Below are positions 29,149 through 40,400 of a stretch of DNA of 64,000 nucleotides, in pieces. The stretch lies in assembly GCA_030704615.1 (NCBI GenBank), contig CM060734.1, positions 25,792,001 to 25,856,000 of the forward strand, in the 5' to 3' direction. This DNA is from Takakia lepidozioides (lineage: Eukaryota > Streptophyta > Takakiopsida > Takakiales > Takakiaceae). Made by a program: the position numbers and the translations under genes. Below the pieces are notes generated by a model. That model was not told where the DNA came from, made no database searches, and was given only the letters and a program-made list of their open reading frames with translations. Position 1 is the stretch's first letter; the number at the start of each line of letters is the position of its first letter.

Positions 29149-31318
29149 AGTGATGACGAGCCTGGCACGCTAGTGGTATCATCGACAGCTCCAACTCATC
29201 GCATGTTTGAATCGCCCAACTTGGGGCGAGAGGGCAAACTTAAACCTTTTGTTGGTGGACGGGAGGACTTGCAGCGAGAGTACGACAGAATAGGCATTGG
29301 GGAGGTTGGTGCAGAAGGGCCCGCCCACGCAAAGAAGAAGAAGAAAGCTAAGCACATGCAATCCCCGGCGAGAGAGCCGTCACGGGCTGCGGAGGGGGGA
29401 GTGAGCAGTGCGCGCGAGGGTGTCAGTTTGCCTCAATCAAAGGTGGTCGTCCTGGAGGGCTCCCCTGCTGCTAGCCCTAGTAAGAAACAGAAAGCCCGTG
29501 AGAGGGCAAAAGAGAGGGCAAAAGAACAAGCGAGACAGAATGCTAGCCAGGAGGAAAGAGAAAAGGCCACTGAAGAGGCCAGGGGTGCCCAAATGACAGA
29601 TGCCAATGTAAGCGAGGGACGCACAGAGACGGTGGATCCCTCCAAGACACCACAAAGAGGCAGTAACACACCGGTTAGACCATCGCGGGCAAGAGCAGCC
29701 CCTGCAATTACCCCATACGGTGGAGAGTGGAGGAGAGGAAAGAACACCAGAAAGAGCACGGATTGTGCCAGTTCGAGGTGAAGCCGGGGAGAGGGCAGTA
29801 CAGACGGAGAGAGTGCTCGAGGTGGTTTCGCCGGTGGCTGACCATGTTGAGGAGGACAACATGGAGCTTTCTGACCAGGATGACATCCTCCCGGACATCC
29901 CCAGGCCCCAAACCCGCAGCATACAGGCTGGATTTGGCGGTCCTGGTGGGCTGCCGGAGAACCCCTCTGCAGCAGACGTCATGTCGGAGGCGGATATGAA
30001 GTTGGCCGCTGCCAAGATGTTGGAGGCAACCCATAGCAACATTGGCAGGGTGCTGGGGGCATGGTGTACCCGGCCAAGCTTCGGATTCCCCTTTGCCGCT
30101 TGGTGTCATTGCAGGTGGTGAGACCTGCCCTCCCAGGCGATATTGACAAGCTGAAATTCTCTTTCCGGAATGGATATCGAATGGGGTCTGCCGCGTTTTA
30201 CGTTTCCATTGAGAACGACCACGGAGCTTCCCGTGCCCACACTTCCGATGAGGTGGACAAATGGGGTCCCCATTGGCAAAGGCGAAATGAGGAGTTCGAG
30301 AGAACGATTGCTACTGATCCTCTTTTCCAGCACTTATCCGGTAAGATGTTTTACGTGTGGGACGGCAATCATCGCCTCCTGGCATGGATGGAGCACATAG
30401 CCGAAGCCCACCCAACGACCTCGATTGGCATTTCGCCGTGGAGTGTGTTGTGCTGAAGGTTGCGGGGCCCAAAGATCGCAGTCTTCTCAAAGCTGCAATG
30501 GCGGACATCAACTCGTAAGTTACAATGCCTCTTGCTTTTGGACCCATCCGATTGTAAGTCATTTCATTGCGAATCCTCATATTTGTTGAAAATTCCCATT
30601 TCAGTATTGTTTGATGGAAATGTGGCATTGCAGGGTGACTGAGAATGCCTTCATTGCCACCAACTTGTCCCATATGCTCTTCCGAGTGAAGGATGTCGGG
30701 AAGCAGGGGGTGCAAGAGTTTGCCAATTCACTCAGTGCCGACCTCCTGCGCAAGTCGGAGGCAAAGGCAGACAGAACCTGGTATAGGCTGAGCATGGACG
30801 CCATGGTGGACTACATATTTTGGGTAAAGCTCCTCACTGTTTTGTTGAGCTAATGTGTCTCTCCTCCCCCAATAGAAGAAAAAATGTTGAGCAGGATCTC
30901 TAATCTTATGTGCGCATTCTTGACAGACGAAAATTCAGCAGGATTTGGCACATGCGCGGAGGTTCTATATGGAGTCAGAGGAGAAGAATCTAACCCTCCC
31001 GGCACTCGAATCGTATCTCAAAGCTGCGGAGGCCAGGGCCCGCATAAAGTATAAGTCGCGGATGGTAAAGTACGTGGCCATAGCTGATCCCGCCCTTGGT
31101 GCCGACTTTCTAGTGGAGGTGGGGAAGCACTACTCCCGTGCTCTGAAGCCCATGATGACATTGGAGAAGCTCCATCGTCTAGCCACATCCTGTGTGGATG
31201 CAACAGAAAAGGTGATACATTCTTAACCAAATTGTGGTGGCAACAACTCGTTTTTGTGGTGTTTGGTGCTTACGAATATGCTGGGTGGTTGGACAGACCC
31301 GGTGGCTCCAAATCTGGA
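29149..31318 (+). pseudogene. spliced gene with ParB/sulfiredoxin-like DGNHR domain
   Basis: Exons: 29,149-30,514, 30,634-30,823, 30,927-31,211 and 31,297 onward. Splice sites are GT-AG and the phases join correctly over the last three introns. The product starts with a lysine/glutamate-rich disordered region (AHAKKKKKAKHMQ, SKKQKARERAKERAKEQAR), then a ParB-like domain at about 30,075-30,480: RIPLCRLVSLQVVRPALPGD, IDKLKFSFRNGY, FYVSI and the signature MFYVWDGNHRLLAWMEHI. Helical exons follow (LARRFYMESEE-like, KHYSRALKPMMTLEKLHRLA). Two single-base frame changes (near 29,730 and 30,059) and one near 30,418 break it. The last exon is cut at 31,318 by a gypsy fragment. ParB-like domains bind DNA and, in some families, hydrolyse nucleotides or cut DNA. 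The role here is unknown. Confidence 0.6.
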
Positions 31319-31859
31319 TCAAAATGGATGACAGAAAGGTGAGGACGATCTTGGACTGGGAGCCTCCGACTTTGGTCTCGGAAGTGCGATCCTTCCTAGG
31401 ACTCGTCTCCTATTACCGAAAGTATGTGAGAAATTTCGCCAAGATCGCGGGGCCGCTATCAGACCTTCTGTGTAAGTCCAAGGTATGGGTATGGAACACC
31501 TTTTGCCGAGCTTTTGCCGAGTTGAAGCAGCAGATGGCGGAAGCTCCAGTCCTGAAAATCCCGGAGTTTGACCGTCCATTTGAGATTCATACAGATGCGT
31601 CGGACTTCGCAATTGGGGGTGTGCTCATGCAGGATGGACGTCCAGTGGCTTACGAAAGTAAGAAACTGAATGAAGTGGAGCGACGGTGGCCTACGCACGA
31701 GAAAGAAATGACAGTGGTGCATTGCCTTGAGCTTTGGCGCCACTATGTTGGTTCCAACCCGGTGAAGGTGTTCACGGACAATGTCACGGTGAAGTATTTT
31801 GCCACGCAGCCTAAGTTGTCCCCAAAACAGGATTCTGGCTGGCTAGAGGAGATGAAAGA
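31319..31859 (+). pseudogene. Ty3/gypsy RT C-terminus and RNase H fragment
   Basis: The frame shows the RT thumb and connection (VRTILDWEPPTLVSEVRSFL, SYYRKYVRNFAKIAGPLSDL), then RNase H (FEIHTDASDFAIGGVLMQDG, RPVAYESKKLNEVERRW, THEKEMTVVHCLELWRHYVG, VKVFTDNVTVKYFATQPKL). This is the chromovirus-like type, clearly different from the pol of G2, G4 and G5. It may belong to the S family, whose gag at 16,701 lacks pol. It has no LTR beside it and ends in lysine-rich sequence at 31,860. Confidence 0.85.
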
Positions 31860-32215
31860 GAAGAAGAAAAGGCAAGATGAAGTTGATGAACTAAAAACAC
31901 TATTATTTTTATTTTTATTTTTAAAGAACAGGTATTGCCCTGATTAATTTTATTCATGAATTATTTGGGGAAAAAAATTAAAACCCCGATTAAGCCATAA
32001 GGCACACACACTGTAATCAATGTAATAAGAGCCATGCATCCAACAAGTTGGATTATGATCTGGGACAGATCCCAAGAGAGAAAAACCACTTAAATGTAGC
32101 AGGCCTATTCCGATTGCCGGTCCTTAAACGAATGGACCCTTTGACCCTATACTGGTAGTCTCACGAATCAGAGGACTCAGATTTTGCCCATTGACCTTAC
32201 CCGAAACAGAATGAT
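31860..32215. other. T-rich junction, probable LINE 3' tail plus spacer
   Basis: A run of TTATTTT units at about 31,905-31,922 would be an A-rich tail on the minus strand. This suits the 3' end of the minus-strand LINE that begins above it. The remainder to 32,215 has no feature I can name. Confidence 0.4.
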
Positions 32216-33960
32216 TTAAGAGTAATTAAGTCTAGAGGCCTTGGGAGAGGTCTTGAGGTGTTTCCAGTTGACATCGCGTTCAAACTCCGGCGAACGAGTG
32301 GAGGGGGACTTGCAGGTCACGCCACGCTGGTGGAGGGAGCTTTGTCCAGACACATTTGTCTTGCGAAGGGGAGTGGCAGATGATTCCTGCATAGCCCCAA
32401 GAACTACAGAAAGTTGCGTGGATATCGCTGGCGCTCCCGAAATTGCGTTCCATGTCCGCACGCGTTTTAGCCCATGCCTTACGGGTTTCAGTTTGAAGAT
32501 AATAAAAAATGGTGGAAAGAAGCGCAGAGATAGTGACGGTCGTTCCAGAAAAGGTATTCTTACACCGTAACTTCCACAGGTGCCATGGTGTGGATCCTCT
32601 GAGGGTTTCAAATACAAGATAGCTCACAGCTCTGGTTTTTGTGTTCTTGTCATAGTTTAGAAGCAGATGGGTTTCGGATAGGGCAGATGGGTTCCAGTGT
32701 AGGTATAGAGATTTCACCAATGGCCATATCTTGGATGGTGTTTGGCAGTGAAGCAAACAATGTTCCAGGGTTTCCTGCATGGCGGAAGAGCAGCACCCAC
32801 ATAGGACTGATGCCTGGAATTGGAACCATTCCCCTACTTTAAGAACCTTATTCACAACTTGCCATAGAAAGGCAGAGATTTTTGCAGGACGAGTTTTGAT
32901 CCATATTGAGCCCCAGATAACTGACCACTTTTCATCACGAAATCCATGGGTTTCCCATTTCAAGTCCCATTTAGAGAGCATTGGTTCTGTTTTGGCTAGT
33001 ACCCTGCATCCTTTCTTGGTTGTGTATGAAAAAAAGGGGTCCAACGATCTGTTGAAGGTCCATGACCATTCTGCAGGGTCTATATCAAGCTCCGCCAAGG
33101 GTCTTCCAAGGATCCACACAAAAGTGTTAGAGGCCAGCCAGTCATTAATTGGAATAGATAACGGAGGCAATGGGTTGAAGGCTCTATCTTGCGAAGACCA
33201 ATGGCAGATTCTGATCGGAGGAAAGGGAAGGGTTTAATGAGCTGAGGGGATTTTGAGGCTAGTTTGAGCACAAGAGTGACCGTGTTGATGTGGAATATGA
33301 AGATGGTAAGTTCCTGAGCAGTTGCGTATTGGACAAAAATGACTGATAATTGTCCCTGGAAAATGGCCAAGCCCCATAAATTGTCCGCAATCTGAGGGGG
33401 GCCTGAATCCTGGATAGTTAACCATTGGGGGTTTATGGATGAGATGAGAGTTTGATATCCCCTGTTTGCCCTCCCCTTGCCTACCAGATGTGAGACGCTT
33501 TCTTGGGGTTGGAGAGACCTGTTTTTCCAAATATTGTTAATCTGGCTGATTCCCAGTTTGTCCCAGCAAGACCATCGTCTGGCCTGGTTACACTGTGAGG
33601 GATTCGGGGTGTTTGTATTGAGAAAGAGGTGTTGTCTGAGCACTTCGTAGAAGGATTTTGGCTGGGCTTTAGCTAGGAATTTCGCAACTTGCCCCAGGCC
33701 CGCCAGATATTTCTCCATACAGGTGATCCTTTTGCCTTGAGATTGAACCCATGTGCAATCCACTATTTTCAGAATGAATGTTGATATCCATCGTTGCTTG
33801 AAAAATATATGTAAAAGAAGCTCCTGAATCACCGTGTAGTCGTGGAGCAGTGAGACTCCCCTGCTCACGAACTGTGGTAAGAGAAGATTGGGAAAACATG
33901 GGAAGAGAGAACAAAAAACGACCGTTGTAGCTCCGCCATCGCTCCGCCTCCCCTATCATT
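32216..33960 (-). mobile_element. 5'-truncated LINE, ORF2 C-terminal part
   Basis: Two minus-strand frames (33,868-33,080 and 33,170-32,280) overlap at a frame change. The upstream one has FLAKAQPKSFYEVLRQHLFL and RRWSCWDKLGISQINNIWKN. The downstream one has WGSIWIKTRPAKISAFLWQV, then the zinc-binding module VLCGCCSSAMQETLEHCLLH, and LWKLRCKNTFSG. This order (connector, PAK-IxxFLW, C-x2-C..H..C, LW-x2-R-x-N..F) is that of plant LINE ORF2 proteins downstream of RT. The RT catalytic domain and endonuclease are missing, as usual for 5' truncation by target-primed reverse transcription. Confidence 0.7.
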
Positions 33961-34097
33961 ATCTATCAATCTCCCCTATATTAATTCTAAAATATATATA
34001 ATTGAAGCATATATGCATGACCCTATTTTTATTTAAATCTGGTATCCACAAATAAGGACACCCAATTTTATTTCTAAAAATATTGTAAATTTTATCT
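33961..34097. other. AT-rich spacer
   Basis: AT-rich sequence at the 5' edge of the LINE. Nothing recognised. Confidence 0.3.
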
Positions 34098-34870
34098 TCA
34101 AAGAATATATGTTACCCTATATGTTTTTGCACGACGTTTGGAAAAAAATGGAAGTGACTTCCCCTGGCCAACAAACCTTGGAGCCGGAACACCCAAACTC
34201 TGGAGTGGCCGGATTTCCTGTTTGTATGCCTTCCCACTGTCAGACCGCACTGCCCAACACTTAACTCGTGAAGTGTTCGAAGTTCGTGCAATGTGCCAGC
34301 ATGCCGTGGACACAACGGACTCCAAAACAGGTTTTTTGTTCTGAACGGGAAGGTCATCCTCCAAAGTCTCCACAAACATGTCAGCAGTGTTTGTGCTCAC
34401 TCTTGGTCCACGAGCACCTTCATGTTGCCTCGCTGTCGTTCGGAGGTTAAGTCAGACCTCCTCGAGTGAACGTGTTCCTCGTCCTGCAAGTTGCCGAGAA
34501 CAATCTTCCGTTTTGTTGTTCGAGTTAATAGGTCACCCTCCAGCCCTGGATTTCTTCCATGAAGCTCGTGCCATCTACGAACGATCTGACCGCTTTTGCT
34601 ATTTTAGCTGGGTCAGATAAGCGCGATGCCGCACGGGCCAACAATTGTGTCCAGTCGGGTCCGGAACCCTTAGTCCCACCCTTCAGATAACTGTGGTAGG
34701 AACATGATTGCATAATTGCCCTCATCAAGCCATTCCTGGTGGTTGTATAGAGGTCGACCTCTGATACACCGCTCCCGGCCTGCCAGCTCGCAGCGTTCTC
34801 CTCAAGCTCCAGACCCTGCAAGACACATGTCCAAGTCAGCATGGAAGAAGTGCATAGTCGGTGCCGACTA
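34098..34870 (-). pseudogene. second MULE-type transposase fragment
   Basis: Minus-strand exon after acceptor GTCTTGCAG at about 34,822. It encodes GLELEENAASWQAGSGVSEV, YTTTRNGLMRAIMQSCSYHS and TQLLARAASRLSDPAKIAKA. These match by eye the 24,534-24,180 part of the first transposase (NMAESVHSSWRASSTAHLVD, TTEDIVRSIMQQSRYNEFLK, LMRTASRSKNPRKWAAALRE), but the catalytic E block is altered. A further frame, 34,400-34,098, may be the next exon, in front of the SWIM finger; that part is uncertain. The sequences are far apart, so this is another subfamily. Confidence 0.55.
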
Positions 34871-36254
34871 TAATCGTACCACAGGCAGTGGCGGACCAAT
34901 TTCAAACCCATAACCACATAGTCGGCGTAGATTATACGCCCACATGTTGTAGCCCTTTGCCTGGAGGGTGAGGGGTCGGGACACAAGAGGGGCTGCCCCT
35001 GTGGTGGGGGCAGTGGCAGCAAATCGGGATAGGGGCTGAAGCACGCTTGAGTGCCAAAGGCACTCAAGGAGGCGGAGGTGCTCACTAGGTGGAGCCCCGC
35101 CAACCGGGTTGCGGTGGGGGGGGCTCCGTGTGGGGTGGTGGTAGCATAGGGAGTCGTAGTGGGGGTGGCATAGGACTCACCATGAGGCTGAGGCCTTGTG
35201 GTGGGAGTCGTGGGGAGTCTTGGGACTCACCACGGTCCATTGGGGCCGTGGTGGGTGGGCCAAGACTCACCACGGCTCATCACAGGAACAGTCGAGGGTC
35301 TAGGTGGTGGTGCACCAGAGTTGGACTACTTGTGGAACCCCCGCGGACACCTATAGAAGTATATATAGGTGAGAACGGTGCAAGCCCATTGGTGACCAAA
35401 AGCTAGTGAGTAAGCGTGCGAGCCGGAAAGCGACCAAGGTGTGGGGAGCTATTCCGGACTGCCATCTACCAAAGGGAATTTCCACTAGGCCCAAAGTGGT
35501 GGAGGGTCTTTTGGAGGCGCAAGGGGGACCCTTATGACCCGGTGAGAAGCCGAAGCTCCGGGTTGGCCCGGCGGCCAGTTTGAGTTAAGCGCGCGCATCA
35601 AAGCGAGTAACTATGACTTGAAGGGGAGTTTTTTGAAGTGAGGTGCACGACACAACAGGCTACGACAACCGACCACATCCAACCGATGAGGCAGTACTCG
35701 GTGCAGACTATAAGCAGCATAGACAGTGCCGGACCATTTACCGAGTACAGACGAATAGTTAACGTCATACTCAACATGCTATGTACTATAGACGCAAACG
35801 GACCATTTAGTGTCTAACAACCAGCCGGTAGGGACGTAGTCGGTGCAGACTATAAGTACACGTTCAGGAAACTGTACATAGTTGTTGCTGACTATATAAA
35901 CATTTTAATCTGAAGACTGCGCCGGTCCAATAACTGACCAAACACCTAGCCGATTAGGCCATAGTTGGTACAGACTATAAATACAGAGTAAATCCATGCA
36001 CAGTTTCCCCTTTCCGATGGCATAGTCATTGTCGACTATGTAACACTTTTAATGTACCCAGTCAGCTGGACCAAGCACCATTTCGCAGACAGTGCCTACA
36101 GTGGCTTTCTCCCTGCCCATGACATAGTTGTTGCCGACTACATTAGTCTTTTAACTGTCAACTTGGAATCCTCATTTGAGCGAACCAAGATACGACAGCT
36201 GGAATAAACAGCCAGGAAAATTGTTCCTATGCTATATAGTCGTTGCAGACTATA
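34853..36254. repeat. dispersed palindromes TAGTC-N7/8-GACTA, about eight copies
   Basis: TAGTCGGTGCAGACTATA-like sites at 34,853, 35,696, 35,837, 35,879, 35,962, 36,023, 36,125 and 36,237. The arms TAGT(C/T) and GACTA are conserved and the centre varies. They lie upstream of the second MULE fragment, in its putative intron or terminal region, and are interrupted by the S solo LTR. Probable protein-binding or subterminal repeats. Confidence 0.75.
34945..35652 (+). mobile_element. solo LTR of family S, copy 3
   Basis: Starts TGTTGTAGCC and ends GCACGACA, with a TATATATAGG box at 35,360. Flanks CCACA and CAACA agree at four of five bases. More diverged than copies 1 and 2. Confidence 0.8.
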
Positions 36255-36342
36255 AGGTGGATATTCATATCCTGACGCATGTGTGAAACCGACAAACTTG
36301 CAAAGTAAGGTATGGAAACCGTTGTATAGAAACCATGATGTG

Positions 36343-37334
36343 TGTCGAGCGGCTTTTACTCACCCATCCCTTCGCTATCCGAGGTGGAAACTCCAAGATA
36401 GAAGAGTTGGATATCTCTAAGCACTTAGCCCGCTTAGAACAATCAGTCATGACCTACAGCTAGTGTATCATGGGGGTACTTCCTATTTGTATTCCTTCTC
36501 ACATTCATATTAGTAAGTTACCTTACTGTCTATGTTTTAAGTATCAGATTGCTTCAGCAATCTGCCAGGTTCCAATCACTCATCCATTCATTCTACAACT
36601 TCACTCAGGTCTCTCTACACAATGTGAGTATGGTATATGTATCAGATTAATATCTATCAAGTATCAGGCCGAAGCCATGGTGTCTCTAATCTGCTCTACA
36701 GTACAACTCTACAGCTTGCATTCATCAAGCATCAACAGATCGTGTCTCCTCCTCCACTACTCTCTCCATCCCTCGGCTCCAGATCGTCCTTCTCTCCCTG
36801 ATGACCAAGTCGTTCCCCCCCCCCCAAGAAGTGTCCCCCTGTTGCTGCTACTCTGCCTAATCTATCTTCAAGTTGTTCTAACCGGCTAACTAACTAACTG
36901 TCATTCAAGACATAATGCACGTTCCCTCTGCAGATGTCGTTCCCACACAGTCGTTCCCTACCAATAATAACCATTCCCTGTGAATGTTGTGGCGGCTGTG
37001 CCGCACTGTGCCAAGCTGTGACTTGTTGTGTCGGACTGTGTCGAGCTGTGTCGGGCTGTGTCGGGCTGTGACTGGCTGTGTTGGCCTATGTCGGGTTGTG
37101 ATAGACTGTGATAGGCTGTAATAGGCTGTGATAGGCTATGTAAGGCTGTGTCAGACTGTGACAAGTTGTGTCAAGCTGTGTCTAACTATGTAAGACTATG
37201 ACTGACTGTGTAAGCCTGTCTACCACCCCTAAGGCCCGTGTTGGTCTAAGTCTACCATCCGTAAGTCTACGTAAAAATTAAGGGTACCCCACAGAACCCG
37301 TAAAACTGTGTAAGTCCCAGACAGCCCTCTAACA
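36343..37334 (-). repeat. G4 3' LTR
   Basis: 992 bases; minus-strand start TGTTAGAGGGCT and end CCGCTCGACA. A CACAG-type minisatellite is at about 36,985-37,205 and an 11-base C run at 36,815. The U5 end carries the 36-codon ORF0 start (36,343-36,450), as in the 5' copies. A polypurine tract lies directly upstream. Confidence 0.85.
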
Positions 37335-37351
37335 TTATCCCTCCCCCTCTC
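37335..37351 (-). other. G4 polypurine tract
   Basis: Minus strand GAGAGGGGGAGGGATAA directly abuts the LTR start TGTTAG. This is the expected primer for plus-strand DNA synthesis and confirms the LTR as the 3' one. Confidence 0.8.
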
Positions 37352-37417
37352 AAAAAGCCGTGTCCTCACGGTTTACTGTTTAGGATCAGCAAACCTTTGT
37401 GAACAAACACCGTTCTG

Positions 37418-40400
37418 TCAATGAGAGTCCCGTGGAGGGCTCTGTGTGCGAGCCCGAGCCCTGTCGCTAGCTGGTGGAGATGGCTGTCCCCCAAATGGAA
37501 ATGACTGCCCTTCCTTCGGCTGATAAGGAGGTAACTTCTCCGGCATAGGAGATCCCCATCGATTCTTCTCTGCCATTTGTATTGCATAGTCCTCAGCCAT
37601 GTCAAAAGGTTCTTCCATAGAACCAGTAGCATCAGACTCATCCTCCCCCCGATGGCCTTTTGGTGCTCTGACCTTCTGTGGCGTCTCAGGAATACTGCGT
37701 GGCATACTGTGTTTGCCCACCATGTCTGGAAGTTTAAACTTTAAAACTTGTATCAATCTCTTGCGGGCAAAATTAGTGTATTCCCGCAGTTCCTTGTTCG
37801 TATAGGTGAGGGGTGAGCCAATGACATTGGAATAGTGTAACCATTTCCTAGCTTCATGTCCCTTAGAAAAGATGTGGTCAAGACCCAAGTTTTCTTTGGC
37901 CAAGTTCTCCAAAGCAAAATCAAACCAAGAACAAAGTTGGGGATCCTTCTGCAACATGATCCTCACATCATACAGATATGTATGGGATGGAACTGAAGGT
38001 ATCACCCAATGATCCTCAGACTTGGAATAAGTCTGAAATCGCATCTGCATCTTTTGTTGCTCAATGTGATAGCGTGAAATAAAACAAGCAGCATAGTATA
38101 GTCCACAACCCATGACCAAACTAGGTACCTCCTTGGTCTTGGTGTAGATGTACCCATGAACAATCTGGAAGGCAATTAATTCCTTTAGCATGGTGCCTGC
38201 CTTAGACCAATACCTCGCAAAATGGTGATCTTCAATGGGTCGGTTATTCAGAAGAACCTTAGTCCGAGTTGCCACTGGCAACCAAATGCGCATGATCTGG
38301 TAATAGTGTGCCAAAGACTCTGGAGGACTGAATTCTTTCCAAGCCAAATCCATAACAATGGGAATTTGGTTGAAGGGCATAATCATAGCCCGATTGTACT
38401 CAAGTGCAGCAGGAGTCTTAGGTGGGTTAAAAGAAGCATCCCCCCAAACCTCAGATTGCTGCAGTGCCATGGTATCAACAGTGTCGACTTGTTGTGGTTG
38501 CTGTGATATTGGCGCCACTATCCCTCCTGTTGTTGGCAAGTCCTGCACCTCATGTGATGAAGATTGGAAAATCAGAGCCTCACGTGCAAATAAGTAGCCA
38601 TAAGCCGTTCCTCATGAACAAAGGCCTTTTTGTCAATGTTGGTGCTCAAGTCATCCACTTTAGTCTGCAGTCCTTCCACATCATCCTGCAACTCAGCTAT
38701 CCGACTATAGACATTGTCTATAGTGGTTGTGGCAATGTTATGCACTAGTAGCCTGAGATCATTCATCTCCTCTTGGGTGAGCTTTTTTGGTGCCTTCCCT
38801 TTCACCGGCCCTTGTGTTAACCACTCTTGCAAAAGATGATTATCCACCAAATCCTGTGTAGCACCCTGGAGATCCTGCTCCTCCTTGAGTCTATATGTTT
38901 GCAACTGCTGCTATAAACTCTCCATGCGCTTCGCATGAGGTTCAACCAGAGCTGCATAGGCAGTAGACAGATTATTGGCTTCCTTCCAGGCCTTGTTAGT
39001 CACAGAAAGCTCATTCTTTCATGCAGTGAGTGTTTGCTGCAACTCAAGGATGTACCTATCATTCTGGGCATCAATCTGACTGTACTGTTGAAAGGTATCC
39101 TCATTGCGACGGATAGTAGCCTTCAAGTTAGCAATGAATTTCGCCTGTTCCAGTGACCCAGCCTCCACCATTAAACATCTCTCAGCTTGATTCTTAACTT
39201 CTAATGCAATAAGCTCTAGAGTAGTTGTTAGTGTGGCACATTGGATGGTCATTTTCTGATGAACTGCCTCCAACTCTGTATGAAGCAACTTCACTTCCTG
39301 CAATTTGCCCTCATGCTTCACCTGCAACTGGTATAGCTGTTGCTTGTGTACTTCATGCAATTTCTCTTGCTCCAGACCTGCTTCAATCAGGTTTTCCTTC
39401 GCAAGCTATAGAGCAGATTGAGTGTCCTCCAACTCTTTCTGCAACTTAAGGTTGGCCTCCACATCCACCTTATTTGCACACTCAGTGGCAATTCTTGCCT
39501 CAAACTCCTGCTTGAGCTCATCCCTCAACGCTGCCAATTGTGTGGAAGGAACATGGGATTTCATACAGGTGCCCAACAAATTAAGTGTCCTGCTTATGGA
39601 ACTCATAAGCATGGCCTGCTGTGGGTCTTCATGGAGAACTTGCTGTTGTTCTCCCTGACCCTCCACAGTTTGATGTTTCTCAAACCAGTCAAGCCATGAT
39701 CCCACAGGATTTACTTCCTGAGCAATCTCATCCTCCACAGGTGCTGCAGTTCCCTTGCACTCTACCCCTTTAACCTCCGCCACAGGTTTGGGCATAACTT
39801 GCACAGCAGGGATTTCCCTAGGCAGACTCTGCATCTTTGGTACTATTGGTTCTCCGACCATGCCAGAGTTTTCATAGAGAAGGTCACCCTTCTCAATTTC
39901 TCCCACTACCTGCTCTGTAGTGGGGATGTCCAACCCCTCTCCCTCCACAGCAAGAGGCTCCGGTGTGACAACATGTACAATCTGAGTTACCCCTGGGGCA
40001 ACCGGGTCAACTGGTTGTGGTGGTTGTGGTACTGAGGTAACTTCTTCCTCCCTCTCCGAAGGCCGTGCTTCCAGCAATAACAGCCCCCTGTGCTGCTGCT
40101 CCTCATCCTGCACAAGAGCTATGGAAACATCATCTTGTGGTCTCCTTGTAGCTAGTGGATCTGCCACTACAGTCGCATCCCGCTTCTGTCTCTTGGACTG
40201 GTGTTGCCCCTCCAATCCCCCTTCACCTTGTGAAGAGCCATGCTCCTCAACTGCAGTTGTGGCTGTCTCAAACACTCCCATCACCTTGCGTTCTCGCGCA
40301 TCAAGCAAACAAGAGTCAAAGATAATTTGCGCAATTATTGGGCCAGACACAATGATCGGGGACTTAGCAGTAGTATTTTGTAACCACTTCATCTCCTCCA

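Noticed and set aside
30075-30480. Bacterial contamination suggested by a ParB-like motif
   Set aside because: Three phase-consistent GT-AG introns follow and the locus is embedded between plant mobile elements.
37418-38548. Env-type glycoprotein for the G4 accessory ORF
   Set aside because: No signal peptide, membrane helix or cleavage site visible; the N-terminal domain and coiled coil suggest something else.
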